Source: Erysipelotrichaceae bacterium 66202529 (GTDB lineage: Bacteria; Bacillota_I; Bacilli_A; Erysipelotrichales; Erysipelotrichaceae). Taken from it: a DNA stretch of 64,000 nt. This document shows positions 1 through 8,609 of this stretch, in pieces; the stretch's first letter is position 1, and every line of letters starts with the position of its first letter. The stretch covers positions 1,426,001 through 1,490,000 of the forward strand of contig CP046174.1 in assembly GCA_017161075.1 (NCBI GenBank). The letters are read 5' to 3'. The translations under genes and the position numbers were made by a program. A model generated the notes under the pieces. It worked only from the letters and a program-made list of their open reading frames with translations. It was not told where the DNA came from and did no database searches.

Positions 1-153
1 GAGGTGCGCAAATTGCATTATGTATACTGCCGCAGTGGTCAGCGTTCTAGAACTGCTGTGAAAAAGCTGAAGGCTATGGGATATGATCAACTGTATAACA
101 TCGGCGGAATTGTGCATTGGCCGTATGAACAGAAAGCGGGGAATGAGAAATGA
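1..153 (+). CDS. Rhodanese-like domain protein, 3' end only
   Basis: The reading frame is open from the first base and stops at 151-153, so only the last 50 residues of the gene are in the window. The fragment carries the rhodanese active-site loop YCRSGQRS, whose cysteine takes the persulfide in sulfurtransferases, followed by the usual end of the fold (GYDQLYNIGGIVHW). A similar loop and GGIMHW ending occur in the separate rhodanese gene at 35589-35921. The stop overlaps the ATG of the next gene (ATGA at 150-153), so the two are probably co-translated. Whether the missing N-terminus carries another domain cannot be seen. Confidence 0.85.
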   Translation, partial: EVRKLHYVYCRSGQRSRTAVKKLKAMGYDQLYNIGGIVHWPYEQKAGNEK

Positions 154-893
154 GATATACCCGCAGACTTGTTCTGAGCGGTGCCTGCAATGTGCGTGAT
201 CTTGGTGGATATCCCTGTACAAACGGAATCAGTGCATGGCATAAATGTTATCGAAGCGATATGCTCAACAAGCTAACAGAGGAAGACTGGATGCAGCTGC
301 GTAATGCGGATATACGGTTGATTCTGGATTTGCGCAGTGTGACAGAGCAGCGTACAGCGGCATATGACAGTGAGGCCTATGGCATCACACGCGTAGCCCT
401 TCCGTTTATGAAGGAGGAGGTGCCGCTTGCTGAAACGCTGGATCAGGAGGCGCAGAAGCGTTTCCTTGACAGTATGAAGCTCGATTATGTGGAGATGATC
501 AGTGCTGTGCCCGATGCGGTGTGTCAGGCGCTGCGGCTCATATTAAAAACGCTGAGGGATGGCCATGCTGTATTGTTTCACTGTACGGCAGGAAAGGATC
601 GCACCGGTATTCTGGCAGCCCTTCTTCTGAAGCTTTGTGGGGTATGCAATGAGGATATTCTGGCGGACTATCAGGTGTCGGCAACCTACAATGCGAAGGG
701 GGTCAACAGCCTGTTACCACCGCATATGATGGCTATACCGCAGATTCGTGCATTATTTGAAAGTACACCGGAAATGCTGCAGCCGCTGCTGCAGCTGTTG
801 GATGAGCAGGGCTGTGGCGCATATCTGGAAGCCATAGGAATGCAGCACAATGAGCTGGAAGCGCTGCGTACGCTGCTGTGTGATTCAGAATAA
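150..893 (+). CDS. Tyrosine-protein phosphatase (Y_phosphatase3 family)
   Basis: This 247-residue cytoplasmic protein has the Cys-X5-Arg phosphatase signature HCTAGKDRTG at about residues 147-156, with Cys as nucleophile and Arg binding phosphate. The N-terminal NVRDLGGY and YRSDML and the DLRS segment are typical of the bacterial tyrosine/phosphoinositide phosphatase group that includes Listeria LipA-like enzymes. Length is normal for the family. It overlaps the upstream rhodanese by four bases, so they form an operon. Tandem hairpins at 926-998 end the transcript. The substrate (phosphotyrosine, phosphoinositide or another phosphoester) cannot be told from sequence. Confidence 0.88.
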   Translation: MRYTRRLVLSGACNVRDLGGYPCTNGISAWHKCYRSDMLNKLTEEDWMQLRNADIRLILDLRSVTEQRTAAYDSEAYGITRVALPFMKEEVPLAETLDQEAQKRFLDSMKLDYVEMISAVPDAVCQALRLILKTLRDGHAVLFHCTAGKDRTGILAALLLKLCGVCNEDILADYQVSATYNAKGVNSLLPPHMMAIPQIRALFESTPEMLQPLLQLLDEQGCGAYLEAIGMQHNELEALRTLLCDSE

Positions 894-925
894 TGTCTTT
901 GTATAAGACTTACACTAAATAAAAA

Positions 926-998
926 CAGGAAACACCAGCACCGTGTTCCTGCAGACTGAATCGAAGCCCATGCCGTCTGGCAGCGGGCTTCTTTTTTC
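926..998 (+). terminator. Tandem hairpins with T-tract after the phosphatase
   Basis: A first hairpin lies at 926-951 (CAGGAA...TTCCTG). A second has arms GAAGCCC at 963-969 and GGGCTTC at 985-991, followed by a run of T. The second is a good intrinsic terminator for the operon ending at 893. The rest of the gap to 1180 holds no recognisable gene. Confidence 0.75.
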
Positions 999-1180
999 CT
1001 TTTGTATATAGCCGGATAAAAAAACATGCAGGCTTTTTCCTTGGTTCTTACTCACGTTTGGGTGTGACCAACATAAGAGACTTAAAACTACTGATATTGC
1101 CAATAGCTTTTGAAATCTCTTATATTTTAATATTTTAATACCCATGATCGAGTAAGCATCCATTCCTGCATGTGGAGGTA

Positions 1181-1912
1181 TTAGCTTTCTGTTTTCTGCC
1201 GCACCAGCTCAAAGGCGAAGATCGCTGTGGATGCCGCCGCTGTCATCGCATTGCGGAAATCCTGACGGTAGGGGATGTAAAGGTTTTGATCGCTGTGTCC
1301 CTGCACGCTTTTACTCAACCCGCGCATTTCCCCGCCGATTGCCAGGCAGACCCTTTGTGGAAAGGTGTATGCATATAAGGAAATTGCGTTGCTGCGCTGT
1401 CCGCAGACCAGTGTGATATCCTTCTGCTTCATTTCCTGAAGCAAAGCATCCATATCATTCGCTATGATCAGATTCAGATATTCACTGGCTCCTGCACTGG
1501 CTTTTGTCACAACACCGGCTGCACTCGTCCAGTTGCGCGGAGGTATAATGACACCGTCACAGCCAGCCGCATACAGGGTACGTAGGATATAACCGAAATT
1601 AAACGGATCCTCCACACCCTCGATCAATGCCAGAAACACTTGCTCGCTTTTGCATACATCCTGCAATGTTTGAAAGCTGCGCTCAGCGCAAACCGCAAGC
1701 AGACCGCCATGCGTCTTCCCCTGTGCCAGTTCATCAATGGCCTTGCGGCTGCTTTGTTCAATTAAAATATGGCGCTGTCTTGCCTGGCGGAGAATAAAGG
1801 CGGTATCGCGATCCTTTTTTTTCTCATCCACGATAATCCTTACGATATCCCGCTTTTGTGCAAGCAGCACGGCCTTAACAGAGATGTTTCCCTCTACGAT
1901 ATATTGTTCCAT
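1181..1912 (-). CDS. TrmH/SpoU family RNA methyltransferase
   Basis: The 243-residue protein has the SPOUT trefoil-knot motifs of TrmH-type 2'-O-methyltransferases: GVEDPFNFGYILRT (motif 1, with its catalytic-site Asn and Arg), IGGEMRGLS (motif 2) and IPYRQDFRNAMTAAAS (motif 3, Asn-containing). An N-terminal region of about 80 residues resembles the L30e-like substrate-binding domain. It should use S-adenosylmethionine to methylate a ribose in rRNA or tRNA. Motif 3 reads NAMTAAAS where most relatives have NVSVAA, a mild deviation. The start has a GAGG ribosome site. It is divergent from the NAD synthetase gene at 2034 and stands alone. The target nucleotide is unknown. Confidence 0.85.
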   Translation of the reverse strand: MEQYIVEGNISVKAVLLAQKRDIVRIIVDEKKKDRDTAFILRQARQRHILIEQSSRKAIDELAQGKTHGGLLAVCAERSFQTLQDVCKSEQVFLALIEGVEDPFNFGYILRTLYAAGCDGVIIPPRNWTSAAGVVTKASAGASEYLNLIIANDMDALLQEMKQKDITLVCGQRSNAISLYAYTFPQRVCLAIGGEMRGLSKSVQGHSDQNLYIPYRQDFRNAMTAAASTAIFAFELVRQKTES

Positions 1913-2033
1913 ATTGATTCCTCACTTATCCTGTTTCTATATTATATAGGAGAAGTGTCAACTTTAAAAGGGAATTCTTCATTTCTATCAGGATTCATGG
2001 TATGATACTCATGTTGAAGTTAGGAGGGATATC

Positions 2034-3683
2034 ATGAAGGTTGCAGTTGTAACCATGCATGTCAGACAGGGGAAATGTGAAGAAAACGTTTCCTATATGA
2101 AACAAATGATACAGCGTGCCAGAGAAGCACAGGCGGATTTAATCGTATTCCCGCAAAATGCAGTCAGTGGATACCGGCTGGGTGATCAGTGGCTGGATGA
2201 GGACTGGTGCCGCTATGTGGACAGCTTTAATGATGAATTGGTGGCAGAAAGTGAGGATATCGCCATTGTATGGGGAAATATCCGCTATCGTAACCGCAGA
2301 AGATTCAATGCGGCATTTTTTGCCTATCAGAGACAGACGCATATGCGGGTAAAGCGCAATACACCATTTACAGATGATGCACGCTATTTTGAAGAAAATC
2401 CAATCAACAGTGCAATCGAATATAAGGATCATGTATTTGCACTGAATTTTGGACGGGAAATACAATTAACGGATATCAATATCAATCTGGATGCGGCAAT
2501 GTTTACGCTGGATCAGGATGTTTCTCTGAAGGGCAATGTCATTTATGCAAATGCTGTCGGTATGCAAAACAGCGGTAAGGAGGTTGTTGTCATGCAGGGG
2601 GGCAGCGGTGTCCGTATTGCGAAAAAGACAATCTATCAGGCAGACTGGTTTCAGGAGGAGATGCATATTGTGGAGCTTAGTGAAACAAAGGAAGCACTCC
2701 CTTCTCAGCCGAAGCTGCTCGATGCCCTGCTTATGGGAATCCGGGATTTTGACAGCCAGGTATTTGGCGGACGTGTGCCCTGGATCGTTGGGATGAGCGG
2801 CGGTCTGGATAGCAGTGTGACGGCAGCCCTGTTATGTGCAGCACTTGGCAAGGAACGCGTATACGGCTATAATATTGCGACACAGCACAACAGCAGCACG
2901 ACCATTTCCAATGCGGCGAAGGAAGCGCAGGCCCTGGGTATTCATTATAAGGAAGGAAATATGAAATCCCTGATACAGGCGAGTGCGGAGCTGCTTCGAC
3001 AGGAATACGGCTATGATGTGGAAGAAATGCCTTCCCTGGTAATGGAGAATTTGCAGGCACGCTCCCGCGGGTATCTGTTAAGCGGCTTTGCCGGTATCCT
3101 GGGCGGTGTTGTTGTGAATAATGGAAACAAGGTGGAAACGGCCCTGGGCTATTGCACGCTGTATGGTGACAGCATTGGTGCATTATCCGTCATTGGGGAT
3201 TTGACAAAGGTTCAGCTCTTTGATCTGTCTGCGGCATTGAATGATCGCTTTGGGAAAGAGGTTATTCCCTGCAACCTTCTGCCCCGTGTACATGAGCAGG
3301 GGATAGATTGGGAAATGCCGCCGAGTGCGGAGTTAAAGGATGCCCAGCTTGATCCGATGAAATGGTTCTATCACGATTATCTCATAGAGCATCTGGGAAG
3401 AGATCTTACACTTCGTGCCTTCATGGAAAGCTATGCGGATGGAAGCATCTGGGAACAGGATATCGCACGCTGGCTGAGCTACTATGGTCTGGATGATCCC
3501 AAGGTGTTTATTTCCGATTTGGAATGGCTGCTGACCACGATGGCGAAGAACAGCTTTAAACGGCTGCAGCTGCCTCCGCTGCTGAGTGTTCATGCGAAAA
3601 CGCTGGCAAATAAAAAGGAAGCACAGATGCAAACAGATTCTTATGTATTTGAGAAGCTGAAGCAGACCATTCTACCTATGTAA
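2034..3683 (+). CDS. nadE: NAD(+) synthetase with a degenerate glutaminase domain
   Basis: The 549-residue protein has the two-domain layout of glutamine-dependent NAD+ synthetase: a nitrilase-fold amidase (about 1-230) and an ATP-pyrophosphatase synthetase domain with the P-loop SGGLDSS at 255-261. It would amidate deamido-NAD at the end of NAD synthesis. The amidase catalytic triad is broken. The Glu of the usual FPE motif is Gln41 (FPQNAVSGY), Lys107 is kept, and the ICED nucleophile cysteine is absent (the stretch reads FALNFGRE, with Phe139 at the aligned position). Hydrolysis of glutamine is therefore unlikely, and the enzyme probably uses free ammonia or another donor. A second synthetase with an intact triad is at 47764-49695. 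A strong AGGAGG site precedes the ATG. Confidence 0.88.
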   Translation: MKVAVVTMHVRQGKCEENVSYMKQMIQRAREAQADLIVFPQNAVSGYRLGDQWLDEDWCRYVDSFNDELVAESEDIAIVWGNIRYRNRRRFNAAFFAYQRQTHMRVKRNTPFTDDARYFEENPINSAIEYKDHVFALNFGREIQLTDININLDAAMFTLDQDVSLKGNVIYANAVGMQNSGKEVVVMQGGSGVRIAKKTIYQADWFQEEMHIVELSETKEALPSQPKLLDALLMGIRDFDSQVFGGRVPWIVGMSGGLDSSVTAALLCAALGKERVYGYNIATQHNSSTTISNAAKEAQALGIHYKEGNMKSLIQASAELLRQEYGYDVEEMPSLVMENLQARSRGYLLSGFAGILGGVVVNNGNKVETALGYCTLYGDSIGALSVIGDLTKVQLFDLSAALNDRFGKEVIPCNLLPRVHEQGIDWEMPPSAELKDAQLDPMKWFYHDYLIEHLGRDLTLRAFMESYADGSIWEQDIARWLSYYGLDDPKVFISDLEWLLTTMAKNSFKRLQLPPLLSVHAKTLANKKEAQMQTDSYVFEKLKQTILPM

Positions 3684-3752
3684 TACTTTCGAATTTGTAA
3701 GAAAAGAAAGTGCTTTTTCATGGTAGAATAGATAGGGATGGAGGCGACATAT

Positions 3753-4958
3753 ATGAAATTTAGATTAACCGAGGAAATGAGAAAGAAGATATGGCTCTAT
3801 GTGATTGTTATCGCCATAGGGATCAGCATATATTTCGCTTTTGATAAAATAGACTTTATCATACGGGCAATCCGGAGCGTCTGCTCGCTGACAACGCCGT
3901 TTATACTGGGCTTTGCGATTGCATTCCTGTTGAATAAGCCGATGGAGCTGATTGAAACCAGGCTGCTTGGCAAGGTGCCTATGAAACCACAGCATAAACG
4001 AAGCATAGCTGCTGTACTGGCTGTGATTCTGGGAATTACCATCGTGTGCGCCTTTCTGGCATTGCTGCTGCCGCAGCTATTTGACAGTATTTTCTCGCTG
4101 GTGAAGGCATTCCCCGGCTATGTTGAGGATTTCCAGAAATTTGCCCTGGATTTTGTTGAACGGTATGCGATTGACACTAAGCAGGTAACCAATTATATAA
4201 CCGAAACGGATTTCTTTGAAAAGCTGACTGAATTCGTAACCGATGCGCTGCCGCAGATGGCAAAGGCTACCTATGCGTTTGGAAGCACATTGCTGAATAT
4301 TCTGCTGAGTATCATGGCAGGCTTGTATATGCTGATTGACAAGGAACGTCTTTCCGGATATGCAAAAAAGATCAATTATGCACTGTTTCCAACAGAGGTC
4401 AGTGAATATCTGCATCGCATGGTGCTTGCGAGCGGTGATATCTTCAATAACTTTATCGTAGGAAAGGCAATCGATTCTTTGATTATCGGTGTATTATGCT
4501 ATATCGGTTCCCTGATCTTTCAGTTCCCGTACGCATTGCTGCTGTCGGTCATTATCGGTGTTACGAATATGATTCCGGTATTCGGGCCCTTCATCGGTGC
4601 GGTACCGGGAATCGTGATTCTCTTTATTATACATCCGATTACGGCGCTGTATTTTGCATTGTTTATTTTCGCCCTGCAGCAGTTTGACGGCAATATTCTA
4701 GGGCCGCTGATTCTGGGAGATAAGCTGGGACTTCCAAGCATTGGAATTTTGTTTTCCGTCTGTGTCGGCGGCGGACTGTTTGGCGTCATTGGTATGTTTA
4801 TCGGGGTGCCGTGCTTTGCGGTTATCTATATGGCAGTGAAGGAATTTGTAAACTATCGGCTGAAGAAGAAAGCAGTGAATCTGGATGAGGTATCAAAGGA
4901 AATGAAAAAGGAAGCGCTGGAAATAGAGGAGCGCATAGAACAAGATATAGAGGATTAG
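3753..4958 (+). CDS. AI-2E family transporter (YtvI/PerM-like)
   Basis: This integral membrane protein of about 401 residues has two N-terminal helices, an extracytoplasmic region and a cluster of C-terminal helices with NMIPVFGPFIGAVPG and QQFDGNILGPLILG, both typical of the AI-2E/UPF0118 permease family. Members export or import small metabolites or ions, and the substrate is not predictable. An in-frame ATG lies at 3738, but GGAGG at 3740-3744 is well spaced only for the ATG at 3753, so I use that start. The C-terminal tail is rich in Lys and Glu. It sits between the NAD synthetase and an acetyltransferase gene on the same strand. Confidence 0.88.
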   Translation: MKFRLTEEMRKKIWLYVIVIAIGISIYFAFDKIDFIIRAIRSVCSLTTPFILGFAIAFLLNKPMELIETRLLGKVPMKPQHKRSIAAVLAVILGITIVCAFLALLLPQLFDSIFSLVKAFPGYVEDFQKFALDFVERYAIDTKQVTNYITETDFFEKLTEFVTDALPQMAKATYAFGSTLLNILLSIMAGLYMLIDKERLSGYAKKINYALFPTEVSEYLHRMVLASGDIFNNFIVGKAIDSLIIGVLCYIGSLIFQFPYALLLSVIIGVTNMIPVFGPFIGAVPGIVILFIIHPITALYFALFIFALQQFDGNILGPLILGDKLGLPSIGILFSVCVGGGLFGVIGMFIGVPCFAVIYMAVKEFVNYRLKKKAVNLDEVSKEMKKEALEIEERIEQDIED

Positions 4959-5015
4959 AAAAGGCGGTATTCTGTGTAAAACAGATGCCGCTTTTATCCT
5001 ATAGGAGGAACGCAG

Positions 5016-5489
5016 ATGCTGGAGACAACACGCTGCAGGCTATATCCGCTGCAGAATGCAGATGAGGTGATTCATTTATTTACCGATGCTGCCATACGTG
5101 AATATTTAGGAGGTGCATTAGCATGGGATACTGCTGAGTGCAATGTACAAGGAAAGCTGGAGAACGCACGATATCAGGGCTTTGTTGTACATAGAAAAAG
5201 TGATCATGCATGTATCGGGTTGATTGAACTTGAGGAATATCCTGTCAGCGATGTGCTGGAGCTTTCGTACCAGTATACTTCTGCAAGCTGGGGAAACGGT
5301 TATGCAAAGGAATCCATTCATGCTGTTTTATCCAATCTGCAAAAGCAGGGAAGCGTGCGAAGAATTGTAGCGGAAACACAGAAGAAAAATATCCGTTCCC
5401 GCCGTTTGCTTGAATCGCTTGGTTTTACCTACTGTACATCCCGTATACGGTTTCATGTGGTGCAGTGCGTGTATGAGAAAGTACTCTGA
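5016..5489 (+). CDS. GNAT family N-acetyltransferase (RimJ/RimL type)
   Basis: The 157-residue protein matches the RimJ/RimL group of GNAT enzymes, which use acetyl-CoA to acylate an amine, often a protein N-terminus or a small molecule. It starts with TTRCRLYPL, has the acetyl-CoA-binding segment around SWGNGYAKESIHAV, and the motif ETQKKNIRSRRLLESLGF where the family usually has N-x-x-S-x-x-x-x-E-K-x-G-F. The AGGAGG site at 5002-5007 fixes the start. It is 57 bp after the AI-2E gene and is followed by a terminator at 5500. Substrate unknown. Confidence 0.82.
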   Translation: MLETTRCRLYPLQNADEVIHLFTDAAIREYLGGALAWDTAECNVQGKLENARYQGFVVHRKSDHACIGLIELEEYPVSDVLELSYQYTSASWGNGYAKESIHAVLSNLQKQGSVRRIVAETQKKNIRSRRLLESLGFTYCTSRIRFHVVQCVYEKVL

Positions 5490-5499
5490 TAAAATAAAA

Positions 5500-5525
5500 A
5501 ACCAGCCCATATGCTGGTTCTTTCT
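5500..5525 (+). terminator. Intrinsic terminator after the acetyltransferase
   Basis: AACCAGC (5500-5506) pairs with GCTGGTT (5513-5519) around a short loop, followed by C then TTTCT. Confidence 0.6.
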
Positions 5526-5542
5526 CGTCCTAGAAGATATGA

Positions 5543-5598
5543 GAAACAGGAAATACAAAAGCATACATACGCATCCGTCCTTTTGTATCTCCTGTTTC
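5543..5598. repeat. Long 18-bp inverted repeat
   Basis: The arms 5543-5560 and 5581-5598 are reverse complements with one mismatch, separated by 20 bp. This strong hairpin lies between convergent genes and probably helps to stop transcription from both sides. Confidence 0.65.
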
Positions 5599-5661
5599 TT
5601 CTTTGTACCTTATAGTGAGAGATTTTCTTATGCGGACTGATGCTAATCATCATGTCATGTG

Positions 5662-6543
5662 TTATGCAGCCAGCTCCAGTGTTTTCTCATAGGCGAGGAT
5701 TCCCTGCAGCCGCTGCATGCCAAAGCGTTCACAGAAATAATCGCATTTGCACAACAGCAGATAATAGATGGGCAGGCCACATCCATATAAGGATTCAAAA
5801 TTTGCCTGTCCCTTGGCGATGATGATATCGCTGGAAACAATACGTGCATATGCTTCCTTGCTTATATGGCGCAGATCGCAGCCAGCTAATGGCACACCAC
5901 TGTCTATGCATGTGCAAAACTCATGAAGCCCAACCTGTTCTACATCCTTCATGGTTGCATCATTGATAACCTCACCACCGCGTACCATGACTGTGATATC
6001 CAGGTGTGGAATCTGCTTTTGCAGCTGCTGTAGGAACAGCTTGTCTAAAACGATTTCTCCGCAATTATCACACAGATACAAAAGTGTGTGGCTGTTTGCG
6101 GCATGTTGCTTGAAGTCTTCATAAACAGTGGGCTCCAGTGTTTCCTCATGTACCTGCTGTAACAGTGCATGCAGAATATCCTCATCCACGTTCTCCATAG
6201 CACCGAAATCAATATAATTCCCACAGCGGGCAAGGCGCATTGCATAGGAGAGCGGATCTGGGGCCTGCTCAATGGCTTCCTGTAATTGAGGCTCCATCTC
6301 CAGCAGCATCGTATTGAAATGTGTTTTTATTTTGGCATAATCCACAGGCTGATCGGGTACAGGTGCTGTTAACAGCCGGATTCGATCGGAAATCCACGGC
6401 ATGGTATCTGCAGCATCTGCCTCCAGCATAACACGCATGACATCCTTGAGATATTGTGCTTTTTTATGCTCGCTGGGGCAGGCTCTTACACGTTGTTCTT
6501 CTTTCTTTAATAAGCATAGGATACAACGAGAACTGATATTCAT
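5662..6543 (-). CDS. DUF89 (ARMT1-like) damage-control phosphatase family protein
   Basis: The 293-residue cytoplasmic protein belongs to the DUF89 metal-dependent phosphatase family. It has the CILC (CxxC) near the N-terminus that marks the prokaryotic subfamily. It also has the family motifs DNCGEIVLDKLFL, VRGGEVINDAT and GQANFESLYG, whose Asp and Asn residues bind the metal. Family members hydrolyse harmful phosphorylated metabolites, and the substrate here is unknown. An upstream in-frame ATG exists at 6591, but AGAGGTGAT lies just before the ATG at 6543, so I use that start. The upstream terminator hairpin of the phosphate transporter lies outside this shorter gene. Confidence 0.85.
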   Translation of the reverse strand: MNISSRCILCLLKKEEQRVRACPSEHKKAQYLKDVMRVMLEADAADTMPWISDRIRLLTAPVPDQPVDYAKIKTHFNTMLLEMEPQLQEAIEQAPDPLSYAMRLARCGNYIDFGAMENVDEDILHALLQQVHEETLEPTVYEDFKQHAANSHTLLYLCDNCGEIVLDKLFLQQLQKQIPHLDITVMVRGGEVINDATMKDVEQVGLHEFCTCIDSGVPLAGCDLRHISKEAYARIVSSDIIIAKGQANFESLYGCGLPIYYLLLCKCDYFCERFGMQRLQGILAYEKTLELAA

Positions 6544-6586
6544 ATCATCACCTCTTTCCATAAGTATAGCATAGAGAAAAGAAAAA

Positions 6587-6604
6587 GACACCTATGCGGT
6601 GTCT
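6587..6604 (-). terminator. Terminator overlapping the transporter stop codon
   Basis: On the minus strand GACACC and GGTGTC pair around a 5-nt loop and are followed by TTTTTCTTTT. The hairpin overlaps the stop codon of the gene at 6603-8273. Confidence 0.7.
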
Positions 6605-8273
6605 AGACAGCGGATAATGCAGGATCGCTGACCTGCATAGCTTCATCGCTCAGTGTGAAGTTACAGCGCTTTGCCTCCTGAATGATGTTCATGATGTGAT
6701 CGGAAACACGTTCCACATCTGTCAGTATTTCGGAGTAGATTACACAGTCCTTGGCATCCACCTTCTTGTCCATCAGACGCTCAATCTGTGCCTGCCGGTA
6801 GCTTGCTGTCAGCTCATCTATACGGTCTTCAATCCGTTCGATTTTCTCAAAGCATTCATCCTGGGAATCCAGGCTGTAGGTAGACAGCAGGGAGAAGCTT
6901 TTTGATAACAGGGAAGCCAGCTGGTGTAATTCATCCTGTATGTATTTCGAGCTGGACAGCTTGTTTTCCTCACTGGCAGAATATTGAATAATGTTGATGG
7001 CATGATCTCCGATTCGTTCTATATCGGAAAAGCACTTATATAATGCATTGCAGGTGGTGGAATCCGACTCATTCATTTTCAATGAGCTGACAAGGGTCAT
7101 ATAATTGGTGATTTCATAATTGATATAATCGATTCGCTTTTCACGCTTCATGATTTTTTCATAATTATAGGCATTTCCGCATAAGGCATCCATGGATTCT
7201 GCCAGATTTGTCTCCGCAAGCTGCAGCATCGCCATAGCCTCCTTCCGCAGTGAGGAGATGGCAATCGGCACAGAACCGATATTGTCCTCATCGACAAAGG
7301 TAAGCGGTATATTGTAGCCGGCATCCTCGATTTCCTCCGGCTTTACAGGCAGAATCACCTGTGCCAGTTTAGCCAGACGGGAACCGAACGGTACCAGCAT
7401 AAGTGTCGTTGCAATGTTGAATATCGTATGCGTATTGGCAATCTGTGCTGCCGGATTGGAGGTAAAGCTTTCCATCCAGGATACAAATGGGACGAGTGCT
7501 GCAAACGCCATGAAGACGAGCGTTCCAATGATGTTAAAGGACAGATGGATAATGGTAGCCCGCTTGGCATTTCGGTTGGCGCCAAGTGAAGCGAGCACAG
7601 AGGTGATACACGTACCGATATTCTGCCCGAAAATAATGTAGATCGCACTGCTTAACGGAATCAAACCGCTAACGGCAAGTGCCTGTAAAATACCGACGGA
7701 AGCAGAGGAGCTCTGAATCAGAGCAGTGAAGCCTGCGCCCAGCAGAATCGCCAGAACAGGGTTGGAAATTGTTGTCATGGCATGGATGAATGCTTCGCTT
7801 TGCTGCAGCGGTACCATGGCATCCTTCATCATATCCATACCGATGAACAGAATACCAAGACCGGCGAAGATTTCACCAAAGGCATTGATTTTTTTGCCTT
7901 TTAGAAACGTAACCAGAACGACACCGAAGATTGCTACTAGAGGAGCGATTTTCGAAGCATCCAGTGCAATCAGCTGTCCGGTGATGGTCGTACCGATATT
8001 GGCACCCATGATGATCCATACTGCCTGATGCAGTGTCATTAGCTGGGAATTGACAAAACCGACAACCATTACTGTCGTGGCAGAGGAGCTTTGGATCACT
8101 GCGGTAATACCGGCACCGACAATAATGCCTAAAAACCGGTTGCTGGTCAGCTTTTCGAGTATGGATTTCATACGGTCTCCTGCAGCTCCCTCCAGCCCGG
8201 AGCTCATCATATGCATACCATACAGGAACAGGGCAAGGCCCCCGAATAATTTCAGAATACTATCAAATGTCAT
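6603..8273 (-). CDS. Na/Pi cotransporter family protein with PhoU domain, copy 1
   Basis: The protein of about 556 residues has two Na+/Pi cotransporter (PF02690) repeats, each with the QSSSA motif (AVIQSSSATTVMVVG and ALIQSSSASVGILQA). A cytoplasmic PhoU-like helical domain follows at about 340-540, with IERIGDHAINI and VERVSDHIMNI. It should import phosphate with sodium or help regulate phosphate uptake. The start at 8273 has an AGGAGG site nine bases upstream; the longer open frame to 8381 lacks one. It is followed on the same strand by its own terminator. Copy 2 at 8610-10283 is clearly homologous along the whole length, so the pair arose by duplication. Confidence 0.9.
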   Translation of the reverse strand: MTFDSILKLFGGLALFLYGMHMMSSGLEGAAGDRMKSILEKLTSNRFLGIIVGAGITAVIQSSSATTVMVVGFVNSQLMTLHQAVWIIMGANIGTTITGQLIALDASKIAPLVAIFGVVLVTFLKGKKINAFGEIFAGLGILFIGMDMMKDAMVPLQQSEAFIHAMTTISNPVLAILLGAGFTALIQSSSASVGILQALAVSGLIPLSSAIYIIFGQNIGTCITSVLASLGANRNAKRATIIHLSFNIIGTLVFMAFAALVPFVSWMESFTSNPAAQIANTHTIFNIATTLMLVPFGSRLAKLAQVILPVKPEEIEDAGYNIPLTFVDEDNIGSVPIAISSLRKEAMAMLQLAETNLAESMDALCGNAYNYEKIMKREKRIDYINYEITNYMTLVSSLKMNESDSTTCNALYKCFSDIERIGDHAINIIQYSASEENKLSSSKYIQDELHQLASLLSKSFSLLSTYSLDSQDECFEKIERIEDRIDELTASYRQAQIERLMDKKVDAKDCVIYSEILTDVERVSDHIMNIIQEAKRCNFTLSDEAMQVSDPALSAV

Positions 8274-8523
8274 GAATACATAACCTCCTGTTCGAGTGAC
8301 GTACGAACATAGTTTTAGTATATCGGTAAATACATATTCACACAATACAGGTTTTGTTAAGAGTTTGTTAATAAATAACACAAAATATTTATAAGCAGTA
8401 TATGAAACCGTTTTCTGATTGGTAATGTAATGAAATGGTTAACGATTTCCTCTGCTTTGTAAAGCTTCTTTTAAGCGATCACCTGCTGTGTGATGTTCAG
8501 CGTAACCATATTGTCAGAAAACA

Positions 8524-8547
8524 TAAAAAAAGATTCCCGAAGGAATC
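8524..8547 (-). terminator. Intrinsic terminator between the two phosphate transporter genes
   Basis: On the minus strand GGATTCC TTC GGGAATC forms a tight hairpin followed by seven T. It ends the transcript of the gene at 8610-10283, so the two paralogues are probably transcribed separately. Confidence 0.8.
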
Positions 8548-8609
8548 CTTGTTTGCCAATATATCTGATTGAAAAAGGAGAGGGGACACAGGCTGTTTTT
8601 GCGTCTTTG

